NCBI GenBank assembly: GCA_023128895.1
Contig: JAGMDC010000010.1
Coordinates: 1 to 39,804, forward strand
Origin: Candidatus Parcubacteria bacterium
Lineage (GTDB): Bacteria; Patescibacteriota; Minisyncoccia; Minisyncoccales; JAGMDC01
Reading direction: 5' to 3'
Length of the DNA: 39,804 bases
The position numbers and the translations under genes are program-made. Positions 28,860 to 35,636 of this stretch are shown here, piece after piece; positions within the stretch are counted from its first letter, which is position 1, and each line of letters begins with the position of its first letter. Below the pieces are notes generated by a model. It had not been told where the DNA came from. It searched no databases and saw only the letters and a program-made list of their open reading frames with translations.

Positions 28860-29816
28860 ATGTTTATTTTTTTATACGGCGAGGATACATTTAGATCTCT
28901 GCAAAAATTGCGCGAAATTGTTGACGAGTATAAAAAAATCCATATAACAGGATTAAATTTAATATATTTTGATTGCCAGAATGTTGAATTCACAGAATTT
29001 GAAAATGCTGTCCAAAGCGTTTCAATGTTTCAGGAGAAAAAACTGATTATACTAAGGAACGCTTTTTTTAATACTGATTTTAAGGAAAAATTTTTGAAAT
29101 GGGCCTCTGAACCACGTGGGGTTCAGAGCAAGCAATCCTTTGAAAACATTATCGTATTTTACGAAAATCAAGCAATGAAAAAGACAGACTCTTTGTTTAA
29201 ATTTTTGAAAACAAAGGCAAAATTGCAGGAATTTAATTTTTTAACAGGCAGGAAATTACAGGACTGGGTTAACAAAGAATTTGAAGAATACGGGACAAAA
29301 ATTGAATTTGGAGCAAGAGAGTGTTTGATTAATTTTGTAGGTAAAGATCTCTGGCAAATGTCCCAGGAAATTAAAAAATTATGCGCCTACAAAAAAACTG
29401 ATAAGATTGTCAAGATAGAAGACGTGGAACTTTTGGTAATTCCCAAAATTGAAACAGATATTTTTAAGACCATTGATGCTATCGGCTTGAACAATAAAAA
29501 ACTCGCGCTTTTTCTTTTACGCAAGCATTTGGCAAAAGGTGACTCCCCCTTATATTTGCTTTCTATGATAAATTTTCAGTTCAGAAATTTGCTTTCTGTT
29601 AAGGATTTTATGGAAAAACAAGGCAATACTTATGGCAGAGTAAAGATTCCGGGAATGCATCCCTATGTTGCGCAAAAAAGTTGTTATCAGGCGCGACAAT
29701 TTGGGCTTGAGAAATTAAAAAAAATCTATCAAAAATTGCTTTTGACAGACATGGAAATTAAAACAGGTAAAATTGACGCGCGAATGGCGCTGGATATGCT
29801 GATAATTGGAATATAA
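28860..29816 (+). CDS. holA: DNA polymerase III delta subunit
   Basis: Clamp-loader subunit that opens the sliding clamp. The 318 residues have the HolA pattern: N-terminal FIFLYGEDTFRSLQKL, KKLIILRNAFF, FENIIVFYENQAMKK, and a C-terminal collar domain (DIFKTIDAIGLNNKKLALFLLRKHL ... KIDARMALDMLI). As usual for delta it has an AAA+ fold without a functional P-loop. An eight-codon palindromic insert (SEPRGVQS) interrupts the loop before ENIIVFYE. It converges with rpsT, two bases away. Confidence 0.92.
   Translation: MFIFLYGEDTFRSLQKLREIVDEYKKIHITGLNLIYFDCQNVEFTEFENAVQSVSMFQEKKLIILRNAFFNTDFKEKFLKWASEPRGVQSKQSFENIIVFYENQAMKKTDSLFKFLKTKAKLQEFNFLTGRKLQDWVNKEFEEYGTKIEFGARECLINFVGKDLWQMSQEIKKLCAYKKTDKIVKIEDVELLVIPKIETDIFKTIDAIGLNNKKLALFLLRKHLAKGDSPLYLLSMINFQFRNLLSVKDFMEKQGNTYGRVKIPGMHPYVAQKSCYQARQFGLEKLKKIYQKLLLTDMEIKTGKIDARMALDMLIIGI
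29105..29128 (+). repeat. In-frame palindromic insert in holA
   Basis: CTCTGAACC (29105-29113), loop ACGTGG, GGTTCAGAG (29120-29128): nine perfect pairs, 24 bases, exactly eight codons, placed in a surface loop between two strands of the AAA+ domain. Confidence 0.8.
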
Positions 29817-29818
29817 TA

Positions 29819-30082
29819 TTATTGTTTTTTGTTTATTGCGTTGCTTATTCTGCTTTTTGTCCTTGTCGCGGTATTTTTTTTGATAATTCCTGTTTTAGCT
29901 GATTTGTCCAGAACTTTGTAAATTTGAGGCAGTAGTTCTTTTGCCTCTTTTGTTTTTTTCTGCGCAATTAAAACTTTTGTTTGTTTGAGAACAATTCTTA
30001 AATTCTTTTTGCGGGCAATGTTTCGCTTTCTTCTTGTTATATTTTGTCTCAGCGCTTTTTTCGCTGATTTAATTATGGCCAT
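29819..30082 (-). CDS. rpsT: 30S ribosomal protein S20
   Basis: Ribosomal protein bS20, 87 residues, standard length. The N-terminus MAIIKSAKKALRQNITRRKRN and the helical basic remainder with KNTATRTKSRISNAI near the C-terminus are diagnostic. Converges with holA over a two-base gap, so its 3' end must be made within the holA region or by processing. Its 5' side faces the second LamG-pilin unit. Confidence 0.97.
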   Translation of the reverse strand: MAIIKSAKKALRQNITRRKRNIARKKNLRIVLKQTKVLIAQKKTKEAKELLPQIYKVLDKSAKTGIIKKNTATRTKSRISNAINKKQ

Positions 30083-30126
30083 ATTACATTAAATATGTTA
30101 TCATATTTTTTGTTTTTAATCAATAG

Positions 30127-30135
30127 TGGTATAAT
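30127..30135 (+). promoter_or_regulatory. Extended -10 promoter before the second LamG-pilin
   Basis: TGGTATAAT at 30127-30135, an extended -10 element with no clear -35. Transcription from near 30143 would carry the whole tandem hairpin array in a leader of about 210 bases. Confidence 0.55.
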
Positions 30136-30137
30136 TA

Positions 30138-30318
30138 GGAGCGAGGGAGGAATACAAAAATTCATTTTTGTATTTCAACCGAGCGAGTAATTATGCGGCG
30201 AAGCCGCAATAATTTAGGAGTGATTTCAACCGAGCGAGTAATTATGCGGCGAAGCCGCAATAATTTAGGAGTGATTTCAACCGAGCGAGTAATTATGCGG
30301 CTTTGCCGCAATAATAGA
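30138..30318 (+). repeat. Dispersed two-hairpin extragenic repeat, copy C, with 51-base tandem units
   Basis: Unit 1 (30138-30216) has both hairpins: AATACAAAAA-TTCA-TTTTTGTATT and TGCGGC-GAA-GCCGCA. Units 2 (30217-30267) and 3 (30268-30318) repeat a 51-base segment with only the G/C hairpin; units 1 and 2 share their last 44 bases, and unit 3 has a changed loop (TTT for GAA). There are no spacers of varying sequence, so this is not a CRISPR array. Confidence 0.92.
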
Positions 30319-30350
30319 ATAACATATAAACATATAAGCATTTTAACATT

Positions 30351-31178
30351 ATGAATGAGAAAGCATTTACGCTTATAGAACTATTAGTAGTTATTTCAAT
30401 AATAGGTGTAATTGCTAGCATTGTTTTAGTATCTTTTAGCGGTTCAAGAGATGAAGCAAAATTAGCAAGAGGACAGCAGTTTGACGCACAAATCAATCAC
30501 GCTCTCGGAGCGTACGCAGTAGGGATATGGGACTTTGAAGACCAGAATAATCCTACTGCTGACAGGTCTGGATATGGAAACCACGGGACTATTTACGGAA
30601 ATCCAGTTTTTGTTAATTCAGAAGTATATCCCGGAACTAAAGCATTGCAGTTTGACGGCGCACAGACTCAATATGTAAAAAGTTCTAATCTGGTTGTTGT
30701 CCCACAAGACGGTACGATAGAAGGGTGGATTAAAGGAAAGCTTTCATCACAAACAGGACAGAATATTTATCCTTTTGGTTTCAATCATGTTTCTTTACTA
30801 GGACCTAGTGGTACCACAACAGAAAGAGCAGGGATAATAACTGGTACAGGAAGCAGCTATGATTATGTAAATTGGGGTGATAAAAATCTTTACAATGGTA
30901 AGTGGCACCATTATGTAGTTTCTTGGGTAAAAAAAGGAGAGAATAATTATCAATTTCATCTTTATATTGATGGGAAACAAATTGGTAATCCTAAAGTTAG
31001 CACTAGGCATCCTGCAGGGCAAATGAGAAACATCCAGGTTGGCGTTGCTTGGGGCACTTACGGAGCTCATACAGGCGAAATCGACAATGTTAAGATTTAC
31101 AGCGAAGCGCTCAGCGCAAGTCAAATCCAGCAGCATTTTGCCGCAAGCGCGGCCCAACACGGCATCGCCTTGAAATAA
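30351..31178 (+). CDS. Type IV pilin-like protein with LamG-like domain (paralogue 2)
   Basis: A 275-residue surface protein with a class III prepilin leader (MNEKAFTLIELLVVISI, where the cleavage-site Gly is replaced by Ala before Phe), a hydrophobic N-helix, then a LamG_3-like domain from GIWDFEDQNNPTADRSGYGN to GEIDNVKIYSEALS. The core has GTIEGWIKGK, WHHYVVSWVK and LYIDGKQIG. Its N-terminal 75 residues and C-terminal 30 match paralogue 1 closely at the DNA level, whereas the core is unrelated in detail. Ala at the leader cleavage position is unusual for PilD processing. Likely an alternative adhesin or minor pilin. Confidence 0.93.
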   Translation: MNEKAFTLIELLVVISIIGVIASIVLVSFSGSRDEAKLARGQQFDAQINHALGAYAVGIWDFEDQNNPTADRSGYGNHGTIYGNPVFVNSEVYPGTKALQFDGAQTQYVKSSNLVVVPQDGTIEGWIKGKLSSQTGQNIYPFGFNHVSLLGPSGTTTERAGIITGTGSSYDYVNWGDKNLYNGKWHHYVVSWVKKGENNYQFHLYIDGKQIGNPKVSTRHPAGQMRNIQVGVAWGTYGAHTGEIDNVKIYSEALSASQIQQHFAASAAQHGIALK

Positions 31179-31180
31179 CA

Positions 31181-31207
31181 AAATGTTAACATCGGATGTT
31201 AACATTT
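31181..31207 (+). terminator. Perfect hairpin after the second LamG-pilin
   Basis: AAATGTTAACAT (31181-31192), loop CGG, ATGTTAACATTT (31196-31207): 12 perfect pairs, three bases after the stop codon. Only a short T run, so it is either a weak terminator or an mRNA 3'-end stabiliser. Confidence 0.7.
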
Positions 31208-31216
31208 GACATTTAT

Positions 31217-31258
31217 CAATAATCAATAATCAATAATCAATAATCAATAATCAATGAT
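31217..31258 (+). repeat. Heptanucleotide array (CAATAAT)x5-6 overlapping the ruvA start
   Basis: Five perfect CAATAAT units (31217-31251) and a sixth variant CAATGAT (31252-31258) that supplies the ruvA ATG (31254-31256). The array occupies the whole ribosome binding region, so no Shine-Dalgarno is present. Confidence 0.93.
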
Positions 31259-31901
31259 TGCTTATTTACAAGGAAAAATTATTTTGAAAAAAGATTTGAA
31301 AAGGGAGAGGTTTGTGGTTATGAATGTAGGCGGGAAGGGCTACAAGGTTTTTTTATCTAAAAAAGTTTTTACTTCGCCCGCGATAGCTTTGGCGAAGGCG
31401 GGGGATGAATCTGAATCAAACGAAAGTATTGAGTTGTTTTGCTATCTTTATGTTAGGGAAAATATAATGGACTTATACGGGTTTTTGTCTTGGGAAGAGA
31501 GAGAGGTTTTTGAAATGTTAATCGGCATTTCCGGCGTGGGGCCAAAGGCGGCTTTGGAAATTTCAGGGCTGGGGCCATTGGAAAATTTGAAAAAATCCAT
31601 TGAGGCAGGCGATGGAAAAATTTTTGAGGGCATTCCCGGAATTGGCAGGAAAAGAGCGGGAAAGATTTTATTAGAGCTGTCCGGCAAAATTAGAGATTTT
31701 GGCGCGCCTGCGCGCCCCCACACCAATGGAATTGGTGTGGGGGGGCGCGCTAACGATGGGGCAGAAGAAGACCCATGCGTGGACGCGCTTGTAAATATGG
31801 GATTTTCCAAAACACAAGTTATACAAACTCTCGCGCAAATTCCAAAAGAAGAAATAAGCGAAGAGGAACGAATTAAACAAGCGCTGAAAATATTAAGATA
31901 A
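31254..31901 (+). CDS. ruvA: Holliday junction branch migration protein RuvA
   Basis: Tetrameric Holliday junction binder that loads RuvB. The 215 residues comprise the N-terminal OB fold (MIAYLQGKI ... YLYVRENIMDLYGF), two helix-hairpin-helix motifs (LIGISGVGPKAALEI and FEGIPGIGRKRAGKI), a linker and the RuvB-binding C-terminal domain (CVDALVNMGFSKTQVIQTL). It is longer than the usual 190-200 because of two repeat inserts, one in the OB-fold loop (PAIALAKAGDES) and one in the flexible linker (ARPHTNGIGVGGRAN). Both are in places that tolerate insertion. The start codon lies in a heptamer array. pilC follows five bases after the stop. Confidence 0.96.
   Translation: MIAYLQGKIILKKDLKRERFVVMNVGGKGYKVFLSKKVFTSPAIALAKAGDESESNESIELFCYLYVRENIMDLYGFLSWEEREVFEMLIGISGVGPKAALEISGLGPLENLKKSIEAGDGKIFEGIPGIGRKRAGKILLELSGKIRDFGAPARPHTNGIGVGGRANDGAEEDPCVDALVNMGFSKTQVIQTLAQIPKEEISEEERIKQALKILR
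31373..31401 (+). repeat. Palindromic insert in the ruvA OB-fold
   Basis: TTCGCC (31373-31378) pairs with GGCGAA (31391-31396), and the shifted CCCGC/GCGGG pairing (31377-31381 with 31397-31401) is an alternative. In frame, G/C-rich, in a loop between strands. Confidence 0.6.
31710..31750 (+). repeat. Palindromic insert in the ruvA domain II-III linker
   Basis: An 18-base arm (31710-31727, beginning GCGCGCCCCC and ending CACCAAT) is complementary to 31731-31750, which has two extra G; loop GGA. It encodes PHTNGIGVGGR inside the flexible linker, in frame. Confidence 0.9.
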
Positions 31902-31906
31902 TTTTT

Positions 31907-33130
31907 ATGGCAACTTTTACATATAAAGCCAAATCATTGCAAGGAGAAACGCATACTGGAATTAAATCCGCAAAAGACAAAAAAGAATTGGCAAAAAGCC
32001 TGCGCGCCGAAGGTTATGTTTTAATCTCCGCGCAAATAAGAGAAGAGAAAAAAAAGAAAACCAGTAATATTTCTATTTCAATCCCTTTTTTAAACCCTGT
32101 GCTATTAACAGATAAAATGTTTTTTACCAAGAATCTTCAAGTAATGGTTGCCAGCGGGGTTCCTTTGCCACAGGGGTTAAAAACACTTTCTGTTGCTTCA
32201 AAAAATCAAAAATTCGGCAAGGTTTTGTTAGAAATAAAAAACGAGATTATTAAAGGGGAAAGTTTTTCAAAGGCATTATTCAAATATCCCAAATTTTTTT
32301 CCGAACTTTTTGCTAATATGGTGAAAGTTGGGGAGGAAGCAGGCACTCTGGACAAGGTGCTTGGCATACTCGCCAAACAAATGGAAAAAGACCATAATCT
32401 GAGATCAAAGATAAAAGGCGCTCTGATTTATCCATCGGTTATTATTATTGCTATGCTCGGAGTGGGAATTTTAATGCTCGCAACTGTTGTGCCTAAATTA
32501 GCCGACACTTTTAACGAGCTTAATATTGAACTGCCGACAACCACTAAATTCGTGATTTTTATGGGAACTTTTTTAGCGGAAAAGTGGTATATTGTGATTT
32601 TGATATTCGCGGTTCTCGTGTTTTTGGGGATGACAGTTCTCAAAACCAAAAAAGGCGGTATAATGTTGAGCCGAGTTTTATTGAAACTTCCTATTATCGC
32701 GCCTTTGGTTAAAAAAACCAATTGCGCTTATACCGCACGAACCTTGAGTTCTTTGATTGCGTCTGGAGTTCCGCTTGTGAGAAATCTAGATATAACTTCC
32801 GGCGCGGTAACTAATTTTTATTATAAAAAAGCATTGAAAGAAATGGCAGATAAAGTTCGGAAAGGAGAGAAACTTTCGTCCGCTATGAGCGAGTACGAGA
32901 ATCTTTATCCAGTTATTATTATTCAGATGTTGAAAGTCGGCGAAGAAACAGGCGAAACCTCGTCTGTTTTAGAAAAAATTGCTGATTTTTTTGAGCAGGA
33001 AGTGACTGACAGCGCCAGGAATTTATCAGCAGTAATTGAGCCGGTTTTAATGTTGATTATCGGCGCTGCCGTTGGATTTTTCGCTATTTCAATGGTCCAG
33101 CCAATGTATTCGATGCTTGAAGCAATATGA
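31907..33130 (+). CDS. pilC: Type IV pilus inner-membrane platform protein PilC/GspF
   Basis: Polytopic platform protein on which the pilus is assembled. The 407 residues contain two GspF domains (about 68-190 and 270-395), each with the helical pattern and the signature MVASGVPLPQGL / LIASGVPLVRNL and the repeats MVKVGEEAGTLDKVLGILA / MLKVGEETGETSSVLEKIA. Membrane helices at about 170-195, 225-245 and 375-400. N-terminus FTYKAKSLQGE is standard. The stop overlaps the following pilin-like gene start (ATGATGA). The assembly ATPase pilB is elsewhere on the opposite strand, and no pilT retraction ATPase is in the window. Confidence 0.96.
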   Translation: MATFTYKAKSLQGETHTGIKSAKDKKELAKSLRAEGYVLISAQIREEKKKKTSNISISIPFLNPVLLTDKMFFTKNLQVMVASGVPLPQGLKTLSVASKNQKFGKVLLEIKNEIIKGESFSKALFKYPKFFSELFANMVKVGEEAGTLDKVLGILAKQMEKDHNLRSKIKGALIYPSVIIIAMLGVGILMLATVVPKLADTFNELNIELPTTTKFVIFMGTFLAEKWYIVILIFAVLVFLGMTVLKTKKGGIMLSRVLLKLPIIAPLVKKTNCAYTARTLSSLIASGVPLVRNLDITSGAVTNFYYKKALKEMADKVRKGEKLSSAMSEYENLYPVIIIQMLKVGEETGETSSVLEKIADFFEQEVTDSARNLSAVIEPVLMLIIGAAVGFFAISMVQPMYSMLEAI

Positions 33131-35007
33131 TGAAAAAATCAAAAGGGTTCACGCTTATTGAAGTTATTGTCGGCTCGGCGTTGTGTTTGCTGGTGTTTTT
33201 GGGAATTTTTGGCTGTTACCAATTGGGTTTAAAAGTACTTGGCCAGTCCAAAGCCAGAATTATCGCGAGCGCGATTGCAACGGAAAAAATAGAAAAATTT
33301 AGGTCTTTGCCGTATCACCATGTAGGGATTTATGAGTGCAAGGATGGGTTTCCAGAATGCGACCCTGAAATAGAAGAACAAATTATTCCTGGATACCCGT
33401 CTGGTTTGATAAAAAAATTAGAACAATTATTGCGCAATAATATAGAATTTTCAGTGGACAGTGTTGTTGAATACGGGATTAACTGCTGGGACGGAGTCGG
33501 AGCCGCGGGATTGGAATGCCCGTCTGGGGCGGATGATTTTTGCCCTGAAATTCCCTGCCCGGAGGACGAATGCCCCAATGATTACAAAAAAATCAGGATA
33601 GAAGTTTCCTGGTCAGGCAGGTTCGGCGGCAAAGTGGTTTTGGACAGTTTGGCGAGTCCGGCTTTGAGCGAGCAGGAATGCCAGGAAAAAGGAGGGTTTT
33701 TGATTATATCAACTTATGACGCTTTTGGAGAAGAAATAATTGGTTTTCCGGAGATTAAAGTTGAGAACACGGAAACCAGCGAAATAAAGACATCTGCGCC
33801 GGAAAACGGCAGACAGGTTTTTGTTTTAGCCCCGGGGTCCGCGCTTTATAAATTATTAATTTCAAAATCAGGATATACCCAGGAGCAAACATTTAAGAGC
33901 GGGGACGCTTATCAGGGCAGGGTTATCGCAAATACCCAATATCCTTATGGCAATCCCAATATATCAGAAGGCATAATAGAGGAAAGAACTTATTATATTG
34001 ATGAGCAGAGCGTTTTCAATATTCAGACATTGTCGCCTGAAAGCGCGGACAGATTTGTTGATACTTTTACGGATGAAACAAAAATTTCAGAAAAAAATAA
34101 TATACAAATTTCAGAAGGCCAGGCAAAACTCGCGAAAGTTGATGGCGAGGAGTATTACCATAGTTCAGGGTATTTGATTTCAGAAGAAATTTTTTCTGAT
34201 ATTTTGGTTGCCTGGAACAATTTTTATTTTTCACATAGCGAACCGAAAAATACAGACATTATCTATCAAATTTTATTTTACGATTCTGTCACGGAAATTT
34301 GGGATGTTGTCCCAGGGTTTGGAGCAATTACTGAATCACCTATGAATTTGTCCAGTCTGGATATTGAGACATACCCGCGGTTAAAAATAAGAGGGGATTT
34401 TACCACATCCGATACTAATTTTTCCCCGACTTTAGAGGATTGGCAGATTACTTGGACAACTTCTCAGCCAATTCCTGTTGGCAATGTTGATTTTTCGCTT
34501 TTATTGGGAACGGATTTAGACGATGTGCCTAAGATTATCGGAACTGATGGCGACGGCGTCCCGATTTATAAATATGAACACAGCCATTTTACAAACGATG
34601 TAGGAATTTTGGACCTGGAAGAGATGGAGTTTGGCAAATATGTTTTTTCTGATTTTTCGGTCGGGGGCTCTGTTATTGATTTGCGGGAAGATCTTTCGCC
34701 CCAGCCAGTTATTTTAGAACCGAGAATATCACAGACAGTAGAACTCTATTTGGAAGCAATGAATAATTTATTGGTTTATGTCGGGGACAAAAATTCCGGC
34801 GAGCCAATATTTTCCGCTCAAGTCAGGTTATCTAACAGCGATTTGGAGTATGACAAGACCCAGCTCACAGACATTGACGGCAAGACATTGTTTATTCCTT
34901 TGGAATCTCAAACATATAATTTAGAGGTGAGTTCAAACGGGTATGCAACCTCAACTGACAGTGTCGCAATATCCGGCTCTAAGGAAAAAATTATTGAAAT
35001 GGAATAA
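33127..35007 (+). CDS. Large minor pilin-like protein with carboxypeptidase-regulatory-like domains
   Basis: A 626-residue protein with a class III prepilin N-terminus (SKGFTLIEVIVGSALCLLVFLG) but far longer than a pilin. After the pilin helix come a Cys-rich stretch (about residues 112-155, with eight closely spaced Cys, e.g. CPEIPCPEDECP), a beta-rich region, a carboxypeptidase-regulatory/CnaB-like module (about 195-275, ISTYDAFGEEIIGFPEIKV), a middle section typical of surface proteins and a second such module at the C-terminus (about 545-626, NLLVYVGDKNSGEPIFSAQV). Likely a pilus-tip or surface-exposed subunit. Two ATG codons (33127, 33130) are possible starts. Coupled to pilC by overlap. 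Confidence 0.88.
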   Translation: MMKKSKGFTLIEVIVGSALCLLVFLGIFGCYQLGLKVLGQSKARIIASAIATEKIEKFRSLPYHHVGIYECKDGFPECDPEIEEQIIPGYPSGLIKKLEQLLRNNIEFSVDSVVEYGINCWDGVGAAGLECPSGADDFCPEIPCPEDECPNDYKKIRIEVSWSGRFGGKVVLDSLASPALSEQECQEKGGFLIISTYDAFGEEIIGFPEIKVENTETSEIKTSAPENGRQVFVLAPGSALYKLLISKSGYTQEQTFKSGDAYQGRVIANTQYPYGNPNISEGIIEERTYYIDEQSVFNIQTLSPESADRFVDTFTDETKISEKNNIQISEGQAKLAKVDGEEYYHSSGYLISEEIFSDILVAWNNFYFSHSEPKNTDIIYQILFYDSVTEIWDVVPGFGAITESPMNLSSLDIETYPRLKIRGDFTTSDTNFSPTLEDWQITWTTSQPIPVGNVDFSLLLGTDLDDVPKIIGTDGDGVPIYKYEHSHFTNDVGILDLEEMEFGKYVFSDFSVGGSVIDLREDLSPQPVILEPRISQTVELYLEAMNNLLVYVGDKNSGEPIFSAQVRLSNSDLEYDKTQLTDIDGKTLFIPLESQTYNLEVSSNGYATSTDSVAISGSKEKIIEME

Positions 35008-35024
35008 TTCTATGGTTTTTATAT

Positions 35025-35636
35025 ATGAAAGCATTTTCTCTTATTGAAACATTGGTTATTATTTTTGTGTTTTCTATTGTGATGCTGCTTACAGCAAGTT
35101 TTATTATAATGGGTTATAAGACCCAGAGTTATACATATCAGCAGTCCATTGCCATAAACGAAGCGCGCAAAGGAGTTGAACTAATGGTCAAGGAAATCAG
35201 GGAAGCGCAGACAGGGGAAAACGGCGCGCACATCATTGAAGACGCGCAGGAAAAAGAATTTGTTTTTTATTCAGACGTTGATAATGATAACAGGGTTGAA
35301 AAAATCAGATATTTTATTGACGACATCAATAATGAATTCAAGAAACAGATTTTTGAGCCGAACAACTGGACTTTTTATGATTTGGAAAACGCGGACCCAA
35401 GCGGGATTTTCTATCCCGCAGAACCTTCAAAAGAAATCGTGATTTCGCAGTATTTGGTTGACGAGCCGCCATCGGTTTTTACATATTTTAACCAAAATGG
35501 AGAGGAACTCACAGACCTTCCAGCTATTAAAAAATACACAAAAACAATCAAGGTTTGTCTGGTTATTAATATTAATCCGAACCGCAAGCCTGACGCTTTT
35601 GAACTATCATCTGAAGCGAGTTTGAGAAATTTATGA
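35025..35636 (+). CDS. Minor pilin-like protein (PilW/GspJ type)
   Basis: A 203-residue protein with a very short class III leader (MKAFSLIETLVIIFVFSIVM, Ala at the cleavage position, Glu5 equivalent present) and a hydrophobic helix to about residue 30. The body has the GspJ/PilW-like pattern: ARKGVELMVKEIREAQ, then a fold with KEFVFYSDVDNDNRVEKIRYF. Predicted secreted, part of a tip complex with its neighbours. Its stop overlaps the next gene (ATGA). Confidence 0.85.
   Translation: MKAFSLIETLVIIFVFSIVMLLTASFIIMGYKTQSYTYQQSIAINEARKGVELMVKEIREAQTGENGAHIIEDAQEKEFVFYSDVDNDNRVEKIRYFIDDINNEFKKQIFEPNNWTFYDLENADPSGIFYPAEPSKEIVISQYLVDEPPSVFTYFNQNGEELTDLPAIKKYTKTIKVCLVININPNRKPDAFELSSEASLRNL

Noticed and set aside
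30138-30318. CRISPR-like direct repeats
   Set aside because: The 51-base units are directly contiguous, with no unique spacers, no cas genes nearby, and each unit contains an internal hairpin typical of extragenic repeats.
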